A stretch of DNA of 49,710 nucleotides. Source: Paludibacter sp. GTDB taxonomy: Bacteria; Bacteroidota; Bacteroidia; Bacteroidales; Paludibacteraceae. The stretch lies in NCBI GenBank assembly GCA_028710415.1, contig JAQTUE010000035.1:1-49710 (forward strand). The letters are read 5' to 3'. Of this stretch, positions 1 through 6,598 are shown piece by piece (the stretch's first letter is position 1; each line of letters starts with the position of its first letter). The notes under the pieces are model-generated. The model did no database searches and was not told the origin of the DNA. It saw only the letters and a program-made list of their open reading frames with translations. Made by a program: the position numbers and the translations under genes.

Positions 1-74
1 ATGCCATTTTTAAAGCCAGATTCCAACTCTATACGTTGCTCTGGTGTTAATGTTGGTGTGTTTACTCGTCCCAT
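1..74 (-). CDS. IS630-type transposase, N-terminal fragment (runs off window)
   Basis: The minus strand opens with ATG at 72-74 and stays open to the window edge, giving 24 residues that begin MGRVNTPTLTPEQRIELESG. This resembles the first helix of the N-terminal helix-turn-helix region of IS630/Tc1-like transposases of Bacteroidota, in which a 'LT/SxEQRxELExGF' stretch precedes the DNA-binding domain. Only the start is visible, so neither the DDE catalytic residues nor the far end of the element can be checked. The element's outer end should lie to the right of base 74, but I could not define a terminal inverted repeat or TA target duplication. The family call rests on one short segment. Confidence 0.5.
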   Translation of the reverse strand, partial: MGRVNTPTLTPEQRIELESGFKNG

Positions 75-375
75 AATGGGACAAAGTTAAGAATAATAAT
101 TCAAACTAATTTATGACTAGTACTTATAACAAATTATTTAAAACTAAAGAGTACTAAAAAGGAAACTATACACAAGTTTAGTTCCCTTTTTTATGCCTAA
201 ACTAATGATAGTTTAATAACACGATAAAACAATTGTGTAACAAATTTCTATTTTTTAAATCTGCCATTCCTGACGGTTTCTCTTGTTTTTCCCACCTCCT
301 TAAAAAAAACATAAAAGCCCTGATAGATTAATACCGAAGCTAGGGAAGTTGTGAATTTAAGTTGTCAAGCAATAA
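75..375. other. Intergenic, no gene
   Basis: About 300 AT-rich bases lie between the transposase start and the antitoxin stop. They contain one terminator-like hairpin at 156-192, and presumably the undefined outer end of the insertion sequence. No reading frame here looks coding. Confidence 0.6.
156..192. terminator. Hairpin with A/T-flanked stem
   Basis: Arms AAAAAGGAAACTA and TAGTTCCCTTTTT pair with one mismatch around an 11-base loop. The stem has an A-run on one side and a T-run on the other, so it could stop transcription in either direction. It may equally be part of the end of the adjacent insertion sequence. Confidence 0.5.
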
Positions 376-780
376 CTACACAACCATTGATAAATCATGC
401 CCTATAGTATGAATTCCCTTAATAATTTTCTGACGCTGTTCAGGGCGTGGGTTTCTAAACCCTGAAGCATAGTGCCCTAGTTGTCGTTCATTTATGCCTG
501 TTACGCGCGCAATAGCCGAACGGGTGACAATGCCGTCAAGGCTGTGAAGCAATGCCGATACTTCCATTTTAAAATCAAATTCGTAATTTCCACGAACTAA
601 ATCGTCAGAAAGGACATCGCCATCAGCAACGCTACCCTCAATATGAAACTTAAACATATCCTCAAATTCTGCTTTCACGCCATCAAGCGTTTTGTGCGTA
701 CAAAAAGCGATTCCGTTTATTTCTGCACCGGCACAGTAATTTTTACCGCTCCAGCTTATATTTACAATTACTTTTTCCAT
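376..780 (-). CDS. HicB-like antitoxin with C-terminal HTH (orphan)
   Basis: The 134-residue protein has a HicB-type layout. An N-terminal beta-alpha-beta half (about residues 1-50) contains the stretch 'YCAGAEINGIAFCTHKTLDG', and a C-terminal helix-turn-helix (about 85-130) contains 'SAIARVTGINERQLGHYASG'. HicB proteins normally neutralise the mRNA-cleaving toxin HicA and repress their own operon through the C-terminal domain. No hicA-sized frame is present on either side: 781-1274 upstream and 75-375 downstream are non-coding. This copy is therefore an orphan, perhaps a regulator or the remainder of a pair lost next to the insertion sequence. The family assignment comes from reading the sequence and was not searched. 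Confidence 0.6.
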   Translation of the reverse strand: MEKVIVNISWSGKNYCAGAEINGIAFCTHKTLDGVKAEFEDMFKFHIEGSVADGDVLSDDLVRGNYEFDFKMEVSALLHSLDGIVTRSAIARVTGINERQLGHYASGFRNPRPEQRQKIIKGIHTIGHDLSMVV

Positions 781-1274
781 ACTATTTTGTTTCTTTGCAG
801 GTTGGTTATTTCCTTAATTGAATCCTACTGTAAAATTACTATTTTTTTTAGTTATACCTATAAATCAATTGCAATCATGTATCATCATGACAAATAAAAA
901 CTTCAATTCAACCAGCCGTGCATCAAGATGTACAATAGTTGAAACTATGTAAATACTAAAATAGGATATAATGTTCATTTTATATAGAACGCAAGAATCA
1001 AGAGCCAAGAATCAAGACAGTAGATGCAGTATGTTAATATTTTGCAGATTATTATGTTGGATTAATTAATTCGTTGTATAATAAAAAACAAAATAGGTAT
1101 GTAACATTCTATCCGCTGGAATTTAAATTGAGTCTTTATTTGATTCCAATGCCAGTGATAATGGCAGGGTTGCTTTCCTGACTATTCACCCCTTCCTTCT
1201 TTACCGGAACGTTTATGATTAATAAATTGTGTATCTTTGCACATTAATTGAAAAATAAAGATACCCATCCGACT
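781..1274. other. Divergent intergenic region with short heptamer array
   Basis: This ~490-bp stretch separates the HicB-like gene from the FAD dehydrogenase. It contains four degenerate 7-bp units at 991-1018 (GCAAGAA, TCAAGAG, CCAAGAA, TCAAGAC), the same family as the larger arrays at 22264 and 30903. A Bacteroidota promoter box follows at 1232. The plus-strand frame at 643-897 overlaps the antitoxin antisense and does not look like a gene. Confidence 0.6.
1232..1239 (+). promoter_or_regulatory. Bacteroidota -7 promoter box
   Basis: TATCTTTG is an exact match to the TAnnTTTG -7 consensus of the Bacteroidota primary sigma factor. It lies 35 bases before the ATG at 1275. Confidence 0.7.
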
Positions 1275-2840
1275 ATGCACAACGAGATACAACTGACACT
1301 GACCCCTGAGCAGGCCTTTAAGGAGGATTTGCTCACAAAGCAAGTTGCTGACAAATTACAGGTTTCTCCAAAAAGTATAACCAGAATCAGGACATTACGG
1401 AAATCAATTGATTCACGGGCATTTCTACCAAAAGTTATTGTAACCGTTGAAGTCTATTGGGATGAAGTACCACCTGAGTATAGTAAGACTGCCGTTGAAT
1501 ACAAGAACGTGGCAGATAAAACCCAGGTATTGATTATCGGAGCGGGTCCAGCAGGACTATTTGCAGCTTTAAAGCTTATTGAGTCAGGATTTAAACCTAT
1601 CATCCTTGAACGGGGTAAACACACCAGCGACCGCAAGGTAGATATTGCACAGCTTAACAGAAACAAAGGCATAGATTCCGATTCAAACTACTGTTTTGGA
1701 GAAGGTGGCGCAGGTACTTTTTCGGATGGGAAACTCTATACCCGTTCAAAAAAGAAAGGCAACACACAAAGCATCCTGGAAGTGTTCCACTCCCATGGTG
1801 CCAATGAAAACATCCTGTATGAAGCACATCCCCATATCGGTTCGGATAAACTGCCCATAGTCATTGCCAACATTAGCAAGACTATCACATCCTGCGGTGG
1901 AGAGATTCATTTTGAACAAAGGCTTACCGAGATATTACTTGAGAATAACAAAGTGACAGGTTGCAAAACCGCTGATGGAAGTATATTTCATGCAAATACA
2001 TTAATCCTGGCTACAGGGCATTCGGCTCATGATATTTATGAATTGCTGGACAAGCAAGGCATAAGGCTTGAACCAAAAGGATTTGCCATGGGCGTACGGG
2101 TTGAACACAAACAATCATTGATCGACACCATCCAATACCATAGCGAAAGTCGTGGGGAATACCTTCCTGCTGCCAATTACAGTCTGGTGGATCAGGTGAA
2201 CGAACGTGGTGTCTATTCATTCTGCATGTGCCCGGGTGGGCATATCGTACCGGCTGGAAGTGGAGATAATGAAATTGTAGTGAATGGAATGTCTGCCTCG
2301 CAACGTAATTCACCCTTTGCCAATTCAGGCATTGTCGTTGAAATTCGTCCGGAGGATATTCCTGAGGATTATAAAGAATACGGTGTGCTGGCAGGACTTA
2401 AATTCCAGCAATCGGTTGAAAAAATGGCTTTTACCAACAATGGCGGCCAGGGACAGGTTGCTCCTGCCCAACGCCTGGGGGATTTTGTTCGGGGCAAGCT
2501 CAGTGCTGATTTACCGGAATGTTCCTATTTACCGGGATTAATATCGTCACCGTTGCACTTCTGGTTGCCGGAAAACATCTCTTCCAGGTTACGCGAGGGT
2601 TTTAAAAAGTTCGACCGTAAAATGCAGGGGTACCTGACCAATGATGCCGTAGTCGTGGGCGTAGAAACACGTTCATCTGCAGCAGTACGTATACCACGTG
2701 ATCCTGAAACAGGCCAGCATCCTGAAATTACAGGTCTTTTCCCTGCCGGGGAAGGCTCTGGTTATTCGGGTGGAATTACCTCTTCGGCTGTTGATGGTGA
2801 AAATGCTGCATTGAATGCCGTGAAGTGGTTGATTGGTTGA
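1275..2840 (+). CDS. FAD-dependent dehydrogenase (COG2509-like)
   Basis: This is a flavoprotein of about 521 residues of the uncharacterised FAD-dependent dehydrogenase group. A dinucleotide-binding site GAGPAGLFAALKLIESG sits near residue 88 after a short N-terminal domain. A glycine-rich FAD segment 'CFGEGGAGTFSDGKLYTR' follows, and a C-terminal 'GLFPAGEGSGYSGGITSSA' closes the FAD site. The reading frame can be extended to a TTG at 1248, but the ATG at 1275 is preferred because its product starts directly with the conserved N-terminal domain and lies at a normal distance from the 1232 promoter box. The last codons (W-L-I-G-stop) are encoded by the TTGATTGG repeat that continues downstream. 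The physiological substrate of this group is unknown to me. Confidence 0.8.
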   Translation: MHNEIQLTLTPEQAFKEDLLTKQVADKLQVSPKSITRIRTLRKSIDSRAFLPKVIVTVEVYWDEVPPEYSKTAVEYKNVADKTQVLIIGAGPAGLFAALKLIESGFKPIILERGKHTSDRKVDIAQLNRNKGIDSDSNYCFGEGGAGTFSDGKLYTRSKKKGNTQSILEVFHSHGANENILYEAHPHIGSDKLPIVIANISKTITSCGGEIHFEQRLTEILLENNKVTGCKTADGSIFHANTLILATGHSAHDIYELLDKQGIRLEPKGFAMGVRVEHKQSLIDTIQYHSESRGEYLPAANYSLVDQVNERGVYSFCMCPGGHIVPAGSGDNEIVVNGMSASQRNSPFANSGIVVEIRPEDIPEDYKEYGVLAGLKFQQSVEKMAFTNNGGQGQVAPAQRLGDFVRGKLSADLPECSYLPGLISSPLHFWLPENISSRLREGFKKFDRKMQGYLTNDAVVVGVETRSSAAVRIPRDPETGQHPEITGLFPAGEGSGYSGGITSSAVDGENAALNAVKWLIG

Positions 2841-2949
2841 TTGGTTGATTGGTTGATTGGTTGATTGGTTGATTGAGTTGATTGAGTTGATTAAGTTGAT
2901 TGAGTTGATTGAGTTGATTGAGTTGATTGAGTTGATTGAGTTGATTGAG
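2826..2949 (+). repeat. TTGATTGG (8 bp) then TTGATTGAG (9 bp) tandem array
   Basis: Five 8-bp units TTGATTGG at 2829-2868 are followed by nine 9-bp units TTGATTGAG (one reads TTGATTAAG) at 2869-2949. The array begins inside the last codons of the FAD dehydrogenase and supplies its TGA stop codon. Confidence 0.95.
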
Positions 2950-2967
2950 TTTGAATAATAAAATAAC

Positions 2968-3073
2968 AAGGAATAAGGAATAAGGAATAAAAAATAAATA
3001 AGTAATAAGTAATCCTGGAACGCGGAACGCTGAACACAGAACGCGGAACGCAAAACACGGAACACTGAACATA
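2968..3073 (+). repeat. Two successive 7-bp arrays (AAGGAAT and GAACGCG types)
   Basis: Heptamers AAGGAAT x3, AAAAAAT, AAATAAG and TAATAAG occupy 2968-3009. A second family of eight heptamers (GAACGCG, GAACGCT, GAACACA, GAACGCG, GAACGCA, AAACACG, GAACACT, GAACATA) occupies 3018-3073 and stops 7 bp before the next start codon. The period is exactly 7 although the sequence drifts. Confidence 0.9.
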
Positions 3074-3080
3074 AAGAAAC

Positions 3081-3983
3081 ATGAGACATAAACCTAAAGC
3101 AGTACCACCACCAAAGGAAACACGATTGAAAGTATCGGAGCCTGTTGAATTAATGACCTTTTTACTGGCCAAGATGGGTGGTATGAGCCGCAACTCTGTA
3201 AAATCATTGCTGGCACACCGTCAGATCATGGTAAACAGCAAGATAACGACACTATTCAATCTTCCGCTGCAACCAAACGACCTGGTGACTGTAAATAGCT
3301 CACGGGGCAACATAGAGCTGAAACACCCGAAACTAAAGATATTATTTGAGGATGAATACCTGATCGTGGTTGAAAAGAAAGAAGGATTACTAACCGTAAT
3401 TGCCGGTGACAGTGAAGAAACAACAGCTTTTTCGATCCTTAAAAACCACGTAAAGAAAAGTTCACCAACCAACCGCATTTACACTGTGCATCGCCTGGAT
3501 CGTGAGACTTCCGGAGTGATCATGTTTGCCAAGAACAGGGAAGTGCAACAGACACTGCAGGAAAACTGGCACCGCATCATCACCAGACGTATTTATGTTG
3601 CCGTAGTGGAAGGAGTCGTTGAAAAGGAAGAAGATACCATCGTAACCTGGTTATCGGAGAATGAACGGTCGTTAAAGATCCATTCGAGCGATTCTGACAA
3701 CGGGGGCCAGCAGGCTATCACTCATTACCGGAAGATTAAATCGAATGAAAACTTCAGCTTGCTGGAACTTGAACTTGAAACCGGTCGTAAGAATCAGATT
3801 CGCGTACACATGCAGGGAATTGGCCATCCGATTATCGGGGATAAAAAATATGGTGCTGAAACAAGCCCGATTGGCCGCATGGGATTGCATGCACGATTGA
3901 TAGCTTTCTATCATCCGGTGACTACAGAGGTTGTCAGCTTTGAGACTTCAGTACCACGTAGTTTTTTAAATATATTCCACTAA
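3081..3983 (+). CDS. RluA-family pseudouridine synthase with S4 domain
   Basis: This 300-residue protein converts uridine to pseudouridine in RNA, probably rRNA. An S4-like RNA-binding domain occupies about residues 18-80 ('MSRNSVKSLLAHRQIMVN'). The catalytic domain follows, with the RluA signature HRLDRETSGVIMFAKN near residue 138; its Asp is the expected catalytic nucleophile. The later motif 'LELETGRKNQIRVHMQGIGHPIIGDKKYG' region is typical of the family. The ATG start follows directly on the heptamer array and has no clear Shine-Dalgarno sequence. A second, shorter synthase without S4 lies at 26358. The target uridine cannot be predicted from the sequence. Confidence 0.88.
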   Translation: MRHKPKAVPPPKETRLKVSEPVELMTFLLAKMGGMSRNSVKSLLAHRQIMVNSKITTLFNLPLQPNDLVTVNSSRGNIELKHPKLKILFEDEYLIVVEKKEGLLTVIAGDSEETTAFSILKNHVKKSSPTNRIYTVHRLDRETSGVIMFAKNREVQQTLQENWHRIITRRIYVAVVEGVVEKEEDTIVTWLSENERSLKIHSSDSDNGGQQAITHYRKIKSNENFSLLELELETGRKNQIRVHMQGIGHPIIGDKKYGAETSPIGRMGLHARLIAFYHPVTTEVVSFETSVPRSFLNIFH

Positions 3984-3986
3984 GCA

Positions 3987-4021
3987 GCATTGAGCATCGA
4001 GCTTTGAGAATCGAGAATCGA
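3987..4021 (+). repeat. Heptamer array, GCATTGA type (plus polarity)
   Basis: Five 7-bp units (GCATTGA, GCATCGA, GCTTTGA, GAATCGA, GAATCGA) start three bases after the pseudouridine synthase stop codon. The same family appears in opposite orientation at 4123-4171 beside the convergent gene. Confidence 0.85.
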
Positions 4022-4026
4022 GAAAT

Positions 4027-4099
4027 AGCAAGAATACTATATATAAAAAAACCTTCCCGAATAATTCGGAAAGGTTTTTTTATATATAGTATTCTTGCT
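4027..4099. terminator. Long bidirectional terminator hairpin
   Basis: A 73-bp near-perfect palindrome lies between two convergent genes. The outer arms are AGCAAGAATACTATATAT and its complement. The inner stem is AAAAAAACCTT plus CCCGAA pairing with TTCGG plus AAGGTTTTTTT around a TAA loop, with one mismatch. The A-run and T-run make it active in both directions. Confidence 0.85.
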
Positions 4100-4122
4100 T
4101 TGGTACAAAACTTAACGCTTGA

Positions 4123-4171
4123 TGCTCAATACTCAATGCTCAATTCTCAATGCTCAAAGCTCAAAGCTCGA
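4123..4171 (-). repeat. Heptamer array, GCATTGA type (minus polarity)
   Basis: Seven units read on the plus strand as TGCTCAA, TACTCAA, TGCTCAA, TTCTCAA, TGCTCAA, AGCTCAA, AGCTCGA. On the minus strand they are the GAGCATTGAGCATCGAG family seen at 3987. The array sits just after the stop codon of the minus-strand sugar kinase, so the two arrays are mirror images around the terminator. Confidence 0.85.
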
Positions 4172-4176
4172 TGCTA

Positions 4177-5133
4177 TTATATCTCCCAAGCCAACGCACT
4201 TGCACCTAAAACAGCTGCATCTGCTTCTTTCAGTTCGGAGAACAATACTTTTACTTTACCTTTCCAGATATTCAAAAGGTTCTTTTCCATGTTGTCAACA
4301 ATCGGCTTAAGAATAAGATCACCGGATTTTGAAAGACCACCAAAAAGCACAATAGCTTCAGGAGCACTGAAAGTAACAAAGTCAGCAAAAGCTTCCCCTA
4401 AGATACGACCAGTGAAGTTGAAGATCTCAATAGCGATTTCATCACCTTCCATAGCAGCATCAAATACATCTTTCGAAGTAATGTCAGTCATTGGGATATT
4501 GCGTAAAATACTGCTTTTACTGTTTGATTCCAGAATTTCACGGGCAGTACGTGCCATACCGGTTGCTGAGGCATATGCTTCCAGACAACCTGAACGACCA
4601 CAACCACAGGTACGGCCATTGTTACGCATCACGATAACGTGACCCAGCTCACCTGCAAAACCATCATGGCCATAGACTACCTTGCCGTCAATCACGATAC
4701 CACTTCCTACACCTGTTCCCAGGGTGATCATGATAAAGTTCTTCATACCACGGGCAGCACCATAAGTCATTTCACCTACGGCAGCAGCATTGGCATCATT
4801 AGTCAAAGCTGTAGGAATACCGAATTTATCCGCCATCAGGTTAGCAAAAGGAATGACACCTTTCCAGGGTAGATTTGGAGCAAATTCTATATTTCCGGTA
4901 TAATAATTACCGTTAGGTGCACCAACACCGATACCTTTGATTTTCTCAATGCCACCGGCAGCTTCAATAAGCTTGCTGATTTCAACATGAAGATCATCAA
5001 TATACAGATTAACATCCGAGTGAGTTGAAGTTTTGATGGCACTCTTGGAGATTACAGTTCCACGGGTATCCACAATACCGAAAACGGTATTTGTTCCACC
5101 CATATCCATGCCTATTACATATGGCTTTTCCAT
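4177..5133 (-). CDS. ROK-family sugar kinase, probable glucokinase
   Basis: The 318-residue protein has the ROK layout. An N-terminal phosphate-binding loop 'GMDMGGTNTVFGIVD' starts near residue 8. The sugar-binding segment 'LTNDANAAAVGE' includes the catalytic Asp. 'GTGVGSGIVIDGK' and 'ELGHVIV' follow, and then the zinc-binding ROK signature CGCGRSGCLEAYAS. ROK kinases of this type phosphorylate glucose or related hexoses with ATP in the cytoplasm. The gene starts 22 bp after the stop of the MFS sugar carrier and is probably cotranscribed with it, which supports a role in phosphorylating the imported sugar. N-acetylglucosamine or mannose kinase cannot be excluded. Confidence 0.85.
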   Translation of the reverse strand: MEKPYVIGMDMGGTNTVFGIVDTRGTVISKSAIKTSTHSDVNLYIDDLHVEISKLIEAAGGIEKIKGIGVGAPNGNYYTGNIEFAPNLPWKGVIPFANLMADKFGIPTALTNDANAAAVGEMTYGAARGMKNFIMITLGTGVGSGIVIDGKVVYGHDGFAGELGHVIVMRNNGRTCGCGRSGCLEAYASATGMARTAREILESNSKSSILRNIPMTDITSKDVFDAAMEGDEIAIEIFNFTGRILGEAFADFVTFSAPEAIVLFGGLSKSGDLILKPIVDNMEKNLLNIWKGKVKVLFSELKEADAAVLGASALAWEI

Positions 5134-5155
5134 TGTTATCTAATTTTTAAATGAA

Positions 5156-6424
5156 TTATTCTACAGGAATATCTTTGTTTACATTTTTGCAACCAACCAA
5201 TGCATAATACAACATATAGCAGATACAGGCAAACATTACCCAATAACTGTTCATGTAACCAAAATGATCAGATACAAATCCCTGGATAAGTGGAACGATA
5301 CCACCACCACAAACCATAACCATAAAAATACCGGCTGCTGAGGCAGTATATTTTCCAAGTCCTTCAACTGCAAGATTGAATATACTTCCCCACATAATGG
5401 AGGTACACAATCCGCATAAAACCAGGAATACGATGCTCACGGGAACTTTAGTCAATAACACAGGTAATGTAATTGTCAACGTGATTGGACAGAATATTGC
5501 CATTAAAATAAAGAACAATCCTAGTGAAGACACCGTAATCATCATCGTTTTGCTGGAAACCTTAGATCCTACTGAAGCTCCGAATAAACGGCCAACTAAC
5601 ATTAATAACCAATATACACCTACGATACTACCGGCTGTAGTGGCATCCATGCCAAGACCTGCATTTGAACCTGAAGTTGAAGCAGTCATGAAAAGATTAG
5701 CAGTGCTTGGGATTCCGATTTCGATACCCACATAAATAAAAATAGCGATTGCTCCTAAAACAAAGTGACGGAAAGAAAGAGGTCCGTGTTTGTGTTTCAC
5801 TTGTCTTTCAGTGGCAGTTTCCATGTGAGGTTCAGGTATGTCAACCAGGAACAATACAAAAAATGCCAATGCAAAAATACCCATGGCAAGGAAAAGTGCC
5901 GGGTTTGCTTTTTCAATAGTACGTCCTGCAGCTGCACCCATCAGGTATCCCACCAACATTGGGGTAATGGTTGCACCGATAGAATTGATAGAACCACCGA
6001 ATTGTAATAATTTATTTCCAGAGTTACCTCCACCACCAAGGGTGTTAAGCATTGGATTTACAACCGTATTCAGCATACACATTGAAAATCCGGAAACAAA
6101 TGCTCCGGCTAAATACACAGAAAAGCTTCCGGCTACCCCTGAAAGGTATTGAATGCCTACTCCAACGAAACCTACTAACACTGCAGCAAGGGCAGTTTTC
6201 TTATATCCGAATTTCTTAAGCATAATCCCTGCAGGAATTCCCATAAAGGCATATGCTAAAAAGTTTGCTAAAAATCCTAACTGTGATTCAAAGTTGGATG
6301 CTCCAAATTGTTTTGCAACAATGACACCCATTGGACTTGGAAGCCCGGTAACGAATGAAATCATAAAAAATAATGCAAACATCATTGCAATAGGCAAAGC
6401 GTAATTTTTCTTTTCTGTGTTCAT
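5156..6424 (-). CDS. MFS sugar transporter (FucP/glucose-galactose type)
   Basis: This is a 422-residue, 12-helix integral membrane carrier of the FHS group (fucose-galactose-glucose:H+ symporters). Recognisable segments are 'MISFVTGLPSPMGVIV' in helix 1 and a central cytoplasmic loop rich in charge ('HMETATERQVKHKHG'). The frame extends upstream to 6493, but the ATG at 6424 gives the usual short N-terminus (MNTEKKNYALP) before helix 1 and lies 57 bp from a consensus promoter box. The ROK kinase follows 22 bp downstream, so the pair forms an uptake-and-phosphorylation unit for a hexose. Sugar specificity cannot be fixed from sequence. Confidence 0.85.
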   Translation of the reverse strand: MNTEKKNYALPIAMMFALFFMISFVTGLPSPMGVIVAKQFGASNFESQLGFLANFLAYAFMGIPAGIMLKKFGYKKTALAAVLVGFVGVGIQYLSGVAGSFSVYLAGAFVSGFSMCMLNTVVNPMLNTLGGGGNSGNKLLQFGGSINSIGATITPMLVGYLMGAAAGRTIEKANPALFLAMGIFALAFFVLFLVDIPEPHMETATERQVKHKHGPLSFRHFVLGAIAIFIYVGIEIGIPSTANLFMTASTSGSNAGLGMDATTAGSIVGVYWLLMLVGRLFGASVGSKVSSKTMMITVSSLGLFFILMAIFCPITLTITLPVLLTKVPVSIVFLVLCGLCTSIMWGSIFNLAVEGLGKYTASAAGIFMVMVCGGGIVPLIQGFVSDHFGYMNSYWVMFACICYMLYYALVGCKNVNKDIPVE

Positions 6425-6480
6425 ATAAATGTTTTTAATTAATAAATAGATTTTATATATTTTATCTAAATTTCGAAGCA

Positions 6481-6488
6481 CAAAGTTA
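6481..6488 (-). promoter_or_regulatory. -7 promoter box for MFS-ROK operon
   Basis: On the minus strand the bases read TAACTTTG, an exact TAnnTTTG match, 57 bp upstream of the MFS start at 6424. Confidence 0.7.
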
Positions 6489-6505
6489 TACAATTTATCC
6501 CAGTA

Positions 6506-6537
6506 CAGACAGCATTTCAGACATGAAATGCTGTCTG
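6506..6537. promoter_or_regulatory. Perfect 14-bp dyad, candidate operator
   Basis: CAGACAGCATTTCA and TGAAATGCTGTCTG are perfect inverted repeats around GACA. Part of one arm (GAAATGCTGT) is repeated again at 6537-6546. The dyad covers the expected -33 region of the MFS-ROK promoter. It lacks a T-run in the minus direction, so an operator fits better than a terminator for the peptidase gene that ends at 6599. Confidence 0.55.
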
Positions 6538-6598
6538 AAATGCTGTTTTAAAACATAAAATACGCCTATATTTTAAAAACAATTCAATTAATCAATAT

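Noticed and set aside
643..897. Plus-strand frame of 84 residues overlapping the HicB-like gene
   Set aside because: It is antisense to a convincing HicB-type gene for over half its length and its product looks like translated AT-rich spacer.
4004..4642. Plus-strand frame of 212 residues antisense to the ROK kinase
   Set aside because: It begins in the terminator and heptamer repeats and then mirrors the kinase coding strand, which has full family motifs.
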